Source: Heterodera schachtii (taxonomy: Eukaryota; Nematoda; Chromadorea; Rhabditida; Heteroderidae). Taken from it: a DNA stretch of 64,000 nt. A program made the position numbers and the translations under genes. The stretch is taken from the NCBI GenBank assembly GCA_023374025.1, contig SIJG01000058.1:217949-281948 (forward strand), given 5' to 3'. Under the pieces are notes generated by a model. The model had not been told where the DNA came from. It searched no databases and saw nothing but the letters and a program-made list of their open reading frames with translations. Shown here piece by piece: positions 13,501-23,125 of this stretch (position 1 is the first letter of the stretch; the number at the start of each line of letters is the position of its first letter).

Positions 13501-15026
13501 AAATTTAAAAATAAAGAAAAAAAACTAATAAATAACTATTGGTAAATTATTCAAATAAATAAAATACTATTATCTACTATTTGTATAAAACAGTACATAT
13601 TCTCGAGGAGCAGGAGGAACAAAATAATTGAAAATTACTTTAAAGCTAATTGATATATTTTAATTTATTTGATTTGATTTAATCAGTTCAAATTTTGAGG
13701 GTATCAGCGTGGATCATCAGAGATCACATTATTAAGAGAAAACTTTAAAAATAATTTAATTAAAAGGTATAAAGAAAATATAATTAAACAGCTAATAATT
13801 TCAAATAAAATAATTTAAAATATGAACCTCTTTCATAAAAATTAAAATATAGTCACATTAAAAAAATAAATAAAAATGGTCACTTCTGACAGTATACAAT
13901 AATTTTCTCGACAAGTCATATGAAATTCAAAGCAAAATTTTTTCTTAAAAGTATAAATTTACTAAATTAATATTATATAAATTAAATAAATAACACAAAA
14001 TAAACACCAAGAGCGGCGTAAACAGGTCAAGTAATAGAGAGGACAAGACTGCACACTGAATACATGAGGTGCATACGAGACAAGAAAGAATTATAAATAT
14101 AAATCAGTGATTTACATAAAATATCATCTAAATTAACATAATAAATTAATAATAAAAAAAGATAATTGAACGAAAGATTAAAAGAAATAAATGAAATAAA
14201 GAAAATAAAAATTTTGAAAATAATGGATAAGCTAGCAGAAAAGAAAGCACTGAAAAAAAACTGCTTAATCGTGAATTTTGCATAAAAGTCTCATTTTTTA
14301 CCCATTCGCTAGTAAAAAAGGCTTATTTTTAGAATTTTTTCGCTAAAATTTAAAAATTTTGCCATAAAAATGAAAAATTATTAAAAAGGTCAAAAAATAA
14401 AAAAAATAAAGATCATTGGAAAATTTTTTTGGCATTTTGCCAAGAATTTTGGTGCCAAAAAAGATTTTTGTAAAAAAAAAAAAAAAATCGCCAAAATATA
14501 ATTTAAAAAATAAAACACAAAAACAATTTTTAATGTAAGAATTTGGTAGATGTGTTCTTTAAAAGAGTTTGAATCTAAAATAATCCACTTATATAAAAAG
14601 TATCAAATGAATTATAAAAATTGCAAATTGATGCATTATTATTTCAAAAAAGAAAATTAATATTCAAGATGATTAGTAAAAATTGAAAGAAAAATTTAAT
14701 TTATTGAAACGCTTAATTCTTAAATTTTGTTTTTAGATAATTGTTTATAAATTATATCGCCTCAAAAATAATCGGCTTAATTTGTTAAAACGCAAAAATA
14801 TTTATTTGAAAAACAATATTTTTGAATTGCCAAATGTTGTTTAAAATGTTTAACCTTGACAGAATGGCGTATAAAGTTCTAAAAAAAAATTAATTTATTG
14901 TGAAATTAACAAAAAGCGGGACAAGGAGTTTAATTTGATTGATTAATTTGATCAACAATTTATAAAAATAACAAGTTAATGGAATCAATTTAATAAAAAA
15001 ATAACTACACATTAATTTTGAATATT
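10546..15026. other. AT-rich desert, no gene supported
   Basis: Extreme A/T content apart from islets near 11610-11680, 12270-12310, 13600-13620 and 14010-14090, and an A run of about 16 bases near 14475-14490. No open frame with a recognisable protein. Confidence 0.5.
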
Positions 15027-15114
15027 CCGTGAGCCGTGATCACGGGGCTTCCAAAAAAATCCGTGACCCGTGAACCGTGATCACGGCGCCCCAAAACCCC
15101 GTGATTTCCGTGAT
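15027..15114. repeat. CCGTGATCACGG palindrome cluster
   Basis: The 12-base perfect palindrome CCGTGATCACGG occurs at 15034-15045 and again at 15075-15086, 41 bases apart, surrounded by partial CCGTGA words. It is GC-rich inside an AT desert and resembles the subterminal repeats of hAT-type elements in this window. It lies just downstream of the BED-finger remnant and could be that element's end, but no partner terminus was found. Confidence 0.6.
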
Positions 15115-15231
15115 TATAAAAATCTTAAAAATTAATTTTTTTTTTATTCAATAACAAAAACGGAAATTAATTCGCTTGAAAATCCTGTCAATATCAAATT
15201 ATGATGGAGGAACAGAATTGCTCCATTGACC

Positions 15232-15622
15232 TTAAAATTCAGAATTTGCACAAAAAATGAAATTTTTGCTACTTTTGGCATTTAATGATAACAAAATTGG
15301 CGATTTAACAATAGATTCTTCTTCTGCTTCAACTGATTGTTGTGATGACGGTAAACAAAAAGCATTTGCAAAGGCTCTCTTCAATGGATTTGCCAATTGT
15401 TGGGGTTTTTTCTCTGATTTTTTCTTTTCTTCATTAATAAAATCTTCACAACTGTTTATATAAATGTGGATGATGTTTTTTGAGGTGAAATGATAAAACG
15501 CTTGTACTCAGAGAAGTTGACAGTGTTTTAATATATGAGCACCCTTCTTCTTTGCATTTGGCTGTTGAATTTGCCTGCCGCTCAAAATAATACCACCACT
15601 TTCCAGGATTTAGTTTTGACAT
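15232..15622 (-). pseudogene. BED zinc-finger protein remnant (transposase-type), frameshifted
   Basis: The frame starting at the ATG at 15622 gives a compact BED finger: aromatic KWWYYFE, then the cysteine pair CKEEGC, then the histidine pair in FHLKKHHPHL. It hits TGA at 15446-15448. A one-base shift there restores an open frame continuing with a lysine/glutamate-rich linker (CEDFINEEKKKSEKK) down to a TAA at 15232. BED fingers are DNA-binding modules typical of hAT transposases and ZBED genes derived from them. No hAT catalytic or dimerisation domain follows, so this is an N-terminal fragment. An intron at the shift is possible but no clear GT/AG pair was seen. Family call is good; function is lost or unknown. 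Confidence 0.65.
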
Positions 15623-15790
15623 TGATTTGCTTAAATTATATAAAAATGAAATATCGAAAAGATATTTTAATGAAACCAACGCAAACAGAATGAAAATTGG
15701 CAATTTTAAAATAATTCGTTTAAAAATAGCGATAATTTACAATGTAAGAAATTTTTTTTCTCCAATCTGCATAACTTATTTTAATTATTA

Positions 15791-16117
15791 TCATAAAAGT
15801 AGATAGAAAATAGTATTAAAGTTCTTAACTATTGATTCTTCTTTTTTTTTTAAATCTTCAATTTTAGTATTATTTTTCTTTATTTCTGATGATAATTTTT
15901 GTTTTTCTCTAAACAAATCTTCGCTTTTTGTTTTTAATTCACCTTTTTCTTTTTCTAATTTCTTTATTTTCTCATTAACATAATTAGTTTGCTCAAGCTG
16001 TAGACTATTATTTTGTTGTTTTAATTCTTGTATTTCTTGTTTTAAAGAACTGTTGTTATTTAAAGAGTTTTGTTATTCTAATTTTAATGACGAAAAATTA
16101 TTTAGATTAAACAGCAT
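15791..16117 (-). pseudogene. Coiled-coil protein, about 108 codons, one in-frame stop
   Basis: Reading from the ATG at 16117 gives 14 residues, a TAA (16073-16075), then an uninterrupted highly charged stretch to TGA at 15791-15793. The middle is a clear heptad-type coiled coil rich in K, E, Q and N (for example LKQEIQELKQQNNSLQLEQ, KIKKLEKEKGELKTK). The stop is one base change from CAA, the kind of change expected from decay. No family is recognised. It lies between a BED remnant on the same strand and membrane and Rep-like frames on the other, suggesting one compact integrated unit. A glutamine reassignment of TAA is conceivable but unsupported elsewhere. Confidence 0.55.
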
Positions 16118-16262
16118 TTTTTTTGAAAGATATGAGAAATAGAGTTTATTAGTTTTATAGTTAAAAATAAAAATTCAATATTTAAACACATCTTAAACAA
16201 CAATTTCTAAAACGAAATTAAAAACATTTTATAATCTTATAATTAATTTTAAATATCTTTAA

Positions 16263-16439
16263 ACAGCAATAGAATATGTTAAAAAAGATAATGAAAATAA
16301 AACAAATGGAAAAGGCAATGCACCAAATGAAAATATAATGACCAATTCTACACAATATACAGATAATAAAAAAGATAACCTTAAGATATTAGTTTTCTTC
16401 CTAATAGTAGCAGTAATAGTAATAATATTATATACATAG
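16263..16439 (+). CDS. Small one-helix membrane peptide, hypothetical
   Basis: An open frame of 58 residues ends at TAG 16437-16439. A polar, asparagine- and lysine-rich N-terminal part is followed by a C-terminal hydrophobic helix (ILVFFLIVAVIVIILYT), a tail-anchor-like layout. There is no ATG at the start: a TAA lies immediately upstream and the first Met is internal (MTNSTQ). So the gene is truncated, begins with a non-AUG codon, or is spliced at the AAACAG just before it. The opposite strand has a longer open frame here, but its translation is a featureless hydrophobic shadow. Not recognised as any family. Confidence 0.35.
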   Translation, partial: TAIEYVKKDNENKTNGKGNAPNENIMTNSTQYTDNKKDNLKILVFFLIVAVIVIILYT

Positions 16440-16493
16440 TTTTTTCCATAATTCCTTACAAATAAAATAATCAAACAACTTATGTCAGATAAC

Positions 16494-16643
16494 AAAGAGT
16501 TTATTTTGAAAAAGTAAGAAAAGATTTCAAGATAACAAATGACAGTAAATATTGTATACAAGCTAGAAAAGGAAAGAGAGCCCATGCTATAATCTTGAAT
16601 TTGACAGACCTGTTCGTTTTACAAGATTACAAAAAGATCTAAA
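16494..16643 (+). pseudogene. Rep-like fragment, copy 1 (decayed)
   Basis: This frame includes FEKVRKDFK, then QARKGKRAHA, which parallels RFTRLQKDLK and EARKGTSAQA in the overlapping downstream copy. That suggests a diverged tandem duplication of the same Rep region. A stop lies just upstream and the frame loses similarity after about residue 32. It lacks the catalytic tyrosine motif. Assignment rests entirely on its likeness to copy 2. Confidence 0.35.
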
Positions 16644-16735
16644 AGATTCTTCTCATATAGAAGCCAGAAAAGGTACTAGCGCACAAGCTGTTTCATATTG
16701 CAAGAAGAAAGAAGAAAGAGTAGGAAAAACATAAA
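16568..16735 (+). pseudogene. Rolling-circle Rep fragment (CRESS-DNA type, motif III region)
   Basis: The frame ending at TAA 16733-16735 contains LEFDRPVRF, then SSHIEARKGTSAQAVSYCKK. In CRESS-DNA (circular Rep-encoding ssDNA) virus and related plasmid Reps, motif II is followed by a segment of the form H-x-E-x-A-R-G-T and then motif III, YxxK, whose tyrosine nicks and joins DNA. YCKK fits that site. Motif I, an intact motif II and the helicase domain are missing. It looks like an old integrated fragment. Family call is from pattern recognition alone, so moderate confidence. Confidence 0.5.
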
Positions 16736-17535
16736 GTTTTTAAAATTAACACTAAAAAGATTTCCTAAATTATTTATTTTCGAAATTTAAAATAAATTTT
16801 AAAATTATTTTTAGCGAACAAAAAAAAATCGGCTTATCTAATTATTTTTTGATTGGTTTTTAGCCTACGAGAGCACTTCAGCTTAAGCTTCAGAACTGTG
16901 TAATTTATTTAAATAAAAAGGAAATTAAAAATATATCTTAACTATTAAAAGGAATTTTCAAATGATTCAAAAGTAATTGAAATTTAATTTAAAACCTTAA
17001 ACATGAAATGAAAAATAGATTAAAAAAGACATTTTTTATCTTATATGATAAATAGCTTAAAAACTAAAACTAAATTTTGCTTATCATTTGAAGCATTATA
17101 ATTAATGAAAAAATGTTTGTGATTCTTCAGCTTTTTATTTGTTATATTCTCGTATGAAGAAAAATAAAACAAATATTTCAATAAAAATAATTGATTAATG
17201 AAAATAATAATACCTAAAGTAAAGCTTTTAAAATTTAATAACTGATATTTTTACAAAAAATAAACATTTTTAAATTAAAACATCCTGGAATTCATAGCAT
17301 TAATCCACCATTGCTGGACAAAAAATTAGTGTGCGGGTCAACCATGCAAGAGAAAATAATATAAATCCTTAAATATGTATTCAATAATAATCAATAATTT
17401 AACATTACAAAAAATATCGATTTAATATAGGCATCATACTGTATTAAAAATTTATTGATTGATATGTTGGACGAAAATAAATATAAAATACAAATATGTA
17501 TAAAATGAAAATTATAAAAATACGATTAAGCCAGT
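16736..17535. other. AT-rich stretch, no gene seen
   Basis: Contains only a small islet at 16855-16900 and one near 17310-17345. Nothing is recognised. Confidence 0.5.
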
Positions 17536-17543
17536 GTATAGAT
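17536..17543 (+). repeat. Left 8-base target-site duplication
   Basis: GTATAGAT, identical to 18663-18670 on the other side of the hAT-like MITE. Confidence 0.85.
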
Positions 17544-18662
17544 TAGAGACCGGACAAGAGGGTCGGTCGGTCGGTTTCGGTTAAAAACCGAAAAAAAACC
17601 GAAACCGAAAAAACCGAAAAACTCAAAATTTTCTCGGTCGGTCGGTTTCGGTTAAAAACCGAAAAAACCGAACCGAAAAAAAAAACCGAAAAAAAATTTT
17701 CGGTATATCGTCTCGGTTTTTTTGAATTTTTATATTTTTCCAAAAAAAGCAATAAAACATTTTTATTAACAGAAAAAGCTAAAGATCACCTCTGAACTAA
17801 ATTTAGTGACAAATAGTGACTAATACAAAACTTTTAGTATCACTATGATGAAATTACCTTACAAATAGAGATGATTGAATTTTCTATTCATAACTCTTTC
17901 AATACCTAATTTAATTCTATGAACTTTTATTAGGTGCGGGTTGAAAAGTTACCCGCAGCTAAGGGTTAGTCAACCGGGTTAAGTTACGTTCAACTCAGGA
18001 TTGACTCAAAATAAAAAAAACCAAAAAAAAAACAAAAAATATTTATAAAAAATGTAAAAAAAATTATTAAAATGTCATCTATTTAAATAAGTAAAATGCT
18101 CTTTAAACAATAATCGTATCTTTGTACAAAGAAAAAAATCCGCTTTCAATAGAAAAAATATATAAAGAAAGAAAATGGACAATATTATCTTTTTTGAAAA
18201 TTAATAACCTAATATGTTATAAAAATGGATATAAATTATATATTCTTTTGCATATTTTTTCTGCGCATGTGCAATGAAGAAAGGGGTTCATTTTAATGCT
18301 ATTTTTTAACTGATTTTGTCTAAAAATAACAAATTTTGAGATTTTGGGTTTATTTATTTAAGAAAAGATAGGTTTTTGGTGAGCCGGCGGTGCCGATAGG
18401 CGCCGCCGGGGGAAATTTTTAAGAATTTTAATGAATTTTGTTAAGAAAATGGCCAACTGATTTTTGATAAAAGTCGGTCGGTTTTTTCGGTTTTCTGTTT
18501 ATTTCGGTCGGTCGGTTTCGGTTAAAAACCGAAAAAAACCGAAACCGAAAAAAACCGAAAAACTCAAAATTTTCTCGGTCGGTTTTTTTCGGTCAAAAAC
18601 CGAAACCGAAAACCGAAAAATACCGAAAAAACCCGAAAAAAAACCGACCGGTCCGATCTCTA
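17544..18662. mobile_element. hAT-like MITE, 1119 bases, 8-base target duplication
   Basis: The left end reads TAGAGACCGGAC and the right end, on the other strand, TAGAGATCGGACCGG; both are flanked by GTATAGAT. Eight-base duplications and TAGAG-type ends are hallmarks of hAT elements. Both subterminal regions (17560-17725 and 18472-18655) are dense arrays of CGGTCGGT, TTTCGGTT and AAAACCGAAA, which are mutually complementary, so each end can fold on itself and on the other. The short open frames in these arrays are artefacts. The interior has no transposase, making it non-autonomous. A perfect GGCGGTGCC/GGCGCCGCC hairpin sits at 18384-18409. Confidence 0.85.
18384..18409. repeat. GC hairpin with GATA loop
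   Basis: An 11-base arm CCGGCGGTGCC pairs with GGCGCCGCCGG around a GATA loop, with one G-T pair. Related copies occur at 24828-24848, 25956-25978, 60675-60694 and in the 0.56-1.73 kb element. Confidence 0.75.
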
Positions 18663-18670
18663 GTATAGAT
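18663..18670 (+). repeat. Right 8-base target-site duplication
   Basis: GTATAGAT, matching 17536-17543. Confidence 0.85.
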
Positions 18671-21600
18671 TTAAAAATTGAATTTTAAATATGAAAGTTG
18701 ACTACGAAAAAAGAAATGTGAATCAAAAGGCACCCAATTAAATAAAAATATTACCACTAAAAACTTTAAGAAAAAATAACAGTTAAAGATGATTATTGAT
18801 TATGAATTGTAAATAAAATATTTACTTAATAATAATTTAAACATATTTAAAAACTAATTACGCTAATACAGCTAATTTAAAAGAAACAAAAGAAGTTCAC
18901 TTGCTATTTAAATTATGCAAATGTGCTTAAAATATTAAAAAAATCATTCCGAAATCAAAAATAAAAATAAATTCAATATTATTTTGAATATATTAAATTT
19001 AATTAAAACAAGTTCACGTGTTATCATAATCAACAATTCATACCCAAAAATACCAAAAAAAAACAAATATAATAAAAATAATAAAGAAATGAAATATATG
19101 AATTTGTACAAAAATAAAATAGCTCATACACTGGTGTGTGCCCTGATTGGGCTCATCCAATGGTGTGGGCCCTCGTTTGAAGAAATCAAGCAGAAGCAGC
19201 TATAAATTATTTTAGTCTATGTAAACAAAAGTACATTCTATAAACAAGCAAGTGACATTCCCAGCATTTAATATAAATAATTTCCTAATGATACATTAAA
19301 TATGACTCGAAGAAAAACAAATTAAACAGACTATTAAAGTATTTGTATTATAAAAAACAAAATTAAATGATTGCATATAAAGAAAGACAATTAAAAAGGT
19401 AAAGTCAAAAATTAAACCTTGCATCAATGAAAATAAATTATTACAAAAAATTATCAAAAAACAATTTTTTGAATGTAAATAGCAATCAAAATGCATATAC
19501 CTAATTATGAATTGAACCAGAAAAAAAAGTAAAATAAGATTAGTTTAAACTAATTTCCTTATAAAAATGAAATAAATCCAACCATAATTATAACTGGTCC
19601 AATCATAAATACCCATTCTTTCATACAGATAGGATTATAGAAAATAAACATTTAACTATAAATAAATTTCTATCAACTTATTAAACAACTTAATTTTGTT
19701 TTTTTTTTGTCATAACTAAATAAGCATAACAAATATTTATTTCTTTCAAAACATTTCATAATATAAAAATAAAAACAAATATTAAAAAAAAATTGTTAAT
19801 GACATTTGTTATAATAATAAAAATAATTTTGTTTTAAAATAAAAAAAATTAATTTAAACTTTTAATAATTAAAATAATTGTTAGTTTAAATATGTCAAAC
19901 AAGCTAATATTGTATAGGCAGGATATTTAGGTGAAAAATACTGAAAAATAATAAAAATATTTATTAAATTTAATCTAATGCATTTAAAAATAATTAAAAT
20001 AATACATTTTTAGGTTTAATTCAAAAAGGATGCAATATCAACGATTGAAAGCTTTCTAAGAAAAGGAAAAAATATAAAATTCAAAAAATAAATAAAAAGT
20101 AATTTCAAAAAAATTGCAATAATCTATATATTAATACATTTAGACAACAGCATTAAATCATATCACAAAAACATTAGTTTTCATGGACCTAAGAAGTCAC
20201 AATTCGACATTTTTTAAGCACATGAATTTAAAAAAAAATTTTACGAATAGTTTAAAGAAAATAATAATATGCAAAAAAAATATATTCTAGATATATTTCA
20301 AAAGCATTCAAAAAATATAAAATAATTATTTTTATTTACTTGCATTATTTTTAAGAATTTTAATTGTAATTAATAAAAATAAATAAGAGAATTCACTTAA
20401 ATATTTTGAATTATAAAAAGAAAATAAAATAAAAAGGTAGTAATAAGTTAAATAATTGAATTCCTGAAAAAGTAAATTTTAATAACAAAAAGCCATGGAA
20501 AGGAACAACGGACGATGCTATTTAATTAACAAAATCAATAATTAATTAAAATTTGATTATTGATCAACCAATATATTAATAAATGCTTTTTGCTTTCGGT
20601 GAGATATGGGACAGTTTTCACAATCGTAGCAGCTTAATTAAGTCATACAAAATTATTATAAATTTTATTGATAAACTAATTTATTTCCCATGACAACCAA
20701 AAGAAGAAAAATACACCTCAGATGATTCTTGGTCAAGAGAATTTATATAAAATGAAAAAAATATATACATGAAAAAATATAATTATATTAACAAATAAAA
20801 ACATTTATAATTTATGTAAGGCAAGAATTTCCCATTCTTTTCAGAAGCCAATGGTCTTGGACATAAGATAAAAAACCAAAAATAAATGTTTTCATAATAA
20901 TCAAATAAAATAAATGAATAATAAATTTAATTTGTTGAATAAAAACATATGGAGATTCTTATAAATGTAGCTCATTTATCAGTTTATTAAAATAGTGAAA
21001 ATAAAAACTAAAAATTTGAAGAATTATTCATTTTTATAAAATTAATAATTAAATGGCAAAAAAAAGGAAAAACTAATTAAATGTTTTTTTTACATAATTT
21101 TCATAAATAGAAATAGATAAAAACTTAAAGTACTTTTATACATAATAGTGAACAATAAAAAAATTTTAAGTATTGGATTATTGAGGCTGAAAATTTTTCT
21201 GATGCAAATTAAAAAAATATTTTTTTTTAATTTTCCTTTAACCTATATCATTAATTAATTAAGTTAAAAATTGAATAGAAATAAGTCTTTTAAATTTGTA
21301 GCAGCAATTTACATAATAAAGATTTCTTATTTAATTAATTTTCTGAAAAATAGAAGAAATGCATGAAAACAATTAAAATTTTTAACAACTAACGAAAACA
21401 GATGAATAACTATTTAATATAAGAATAAAATGAACAAACAAATGCTGTAGAATTAATGTATACAGAATATCTGTGAAAATTATAATTTTAAAATAGATAT
21501 GACAAATAAAACTTGTTATTTAAATCACTTCCTGGCAAGATTAAATGAAAAAAAAATAGTAAACTTATATAAACAGCACTATATATTTTTGAAAAAAAAA

Positions 21601-22913
21601 ACAAAGAAAAATATAAACCAAACATGTATAGCACACTTTGTGAATCATAAAATAAAAATGAAAAATAAAAACAAATATGTAGCACAATTTATTAATAATA
21701 ACAAAATTGATAAAAAAAAAAAATTAAAAAACTTAAATAAAACATATAATTTTCGAACAATATTTTTAAATGTTTACATAAACAAATATGCAAAAAATTC
21801 CTTTAATAATATTTTAGGTAACATTAAGTTACTTTTTTTTATATATTAATCAAATAAATAATTGCATTTCAATTATTTTGAATTAATATACAAAAAGTCA
21901 AGAAAATAACCATTCACCACACCCAAGTTCAATATTTACTGCATCGGTTTGACAAGGGAATACACAGATATAAGATGTAAAATAATGAAAATAATTTAAT
22001 TTTAATTAGATAAAAAGCTGCTTAATAAATATTTACGGTCATATAACAATTTTAAATTTTAAGAAAATAAAATGATTGATATTAAAAAGCAAAAATAAAA
22101 ATAAGACAGCTTTATTAGATTATACATTAAGTTTAAATACAATATCATTAAATGTTTTTTACTTTGCGCGTTAAAGAACATATTAAAATGCATAAATAAA
22201 TGAATGTTAAAGGTATATAAAAGATTAAGTAAATGAAGCACATATTCGGCAATGCTGGCTAAACCTCTAAAACAGGCACTAAAAATATGGAAAGTTGCAT
22301 TAGGCGGCCCCAATCCCCGACTTTCTTTCCCCGGCACTTAATTCTCCGCAAGAATTTTTCTTAATTTTCAACCAAATAAAACATTAACTTTTCTGGTAAC
22401 AGATTTTTCATCTCATTTAATTATATTTTTACCAGCGGCTTCATTGAAGGCACTAAAATATATTGCGGAACTGAATTTATATGTAAGTATACCGAGAAAA
22501 TGCTTCTAAAAACGTACGTGTCCAACTTCTGGTGCTAATTTTTAAGTGTCTAATGATCGGTTTCCGTTTTTCTTATGCCCAATTTACAAGGAGTCAAAAG
22601 TAAAACTATGGGTCAATCTCTGCACATTAATAGGAAAAAAATCATTTGCTTCTCTTCATATAACTTTTTCTATACATAAATTTGCTCAAAGTTTTGCATA
22701 CCAACAGAGAAAAAAAATTGTATAAAACACATCAAACGATGCCAAAATCATTAGCCTGGCTTACTAGTTATAAATTTAATTGAATAATATATATGATCAT
22801 GCCTGTAATTTAAAGTGATCTTATAGATTTTGTGTCAGATTTTTGTATACATGGCACTTTAAACGGATTGGTTTGGTATATGTTAAGATATGGATAAACT
22901 TATGGGATTAAAA
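18671..22913. other. AT-rich desert, no gene supported
   Basis: Holds a small islet at 19132-19173 in which TGGTGTGTGCCCT and TGGTGTGGGCCCT occur 29 bases apart. A 116-codon plus-strand frame at 21499-21849 translates to K/N/I-rich low-complexity sequence and is not supported as a gene. GC-richer sequence at 22295-22340 (CCCCAATCCCCGAC) resembles the C-rich foldback at 34.84 kb. Confidence 0.5.
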
Positions 22914-22919
22914 TTTATT
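22914..22919 (-). terminator. Candidate polyadenylation signal
   Basis: AATAAA on the minus strand about 50 bases after the stop codon of the nine-exon gene. Because AATAAA is common in such AT-rich DNA, position rather than sequence is the support. Confidence 0.35.
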
Positions 22920-22967
22920 TTTTTCTTTTTCCCTCCAATGCTTCTTTCTTATCGTTTCCACTTCAGT

Positions 22968-23125
22968 TCAGATTAAGCCAATACAAATGTTGGTAAGGAA
23001 GAACGACAAAAAGCCTTAAAATTAATCATAATTAAACATTTTTTAATAAAAATATCAAATTTTACCTGTGGTGAGTCCAACCATTATCGATGCCATTCCG
23101 ATACAGTGGCGAATGCTTGCGCATT
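22968..23125 (-). CDS. Exons 8 and 9: hydrophobic C-terminal tail
   Basis: Exon 8 (23125-23066) encodes 20 codons beginning ECASIRHC, and after a 51-base intron exon 9 (23014-22968) adds 14 codons and TGA. Together they give a hydrophobic stretch, MASIMVGLTTG then FLSFFLTNICIGLI, fitting a GPI-attachment signal or a transmembrane anchor. Exon 8 weakly resembles the start of the short module exons and may be a worn-down fourth copy. Confidence 0.6.

Noticed and set aside
16259..16585. 108-codon minus-strand open frame
   Set aside because: Hydrophobic shadow of the plus-strand membrane peptide and Rep-like frames; it has no recognisable domain.
17543..18688. Open frames rich in KPKKTE or SVFSV repeats
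   Set aside because: Direct translation of CGGTTT/AAACCG arrays in the hAT-like MITE.
21499..21849. 116-codon plus-strand open frame
   Set aside because: Composition is almost only K, N, I, F and Y as expected from AT-rich DNA; no motif, no splice context, and the opposite strand is open too.
22240..22560. Extra downstream exons for the nine-exon gene
   Set aside because: Acceptor- and donor-like words exist, but the model already closes with an in-frame stop at 22968, and no extra exon keeps the module pattern.
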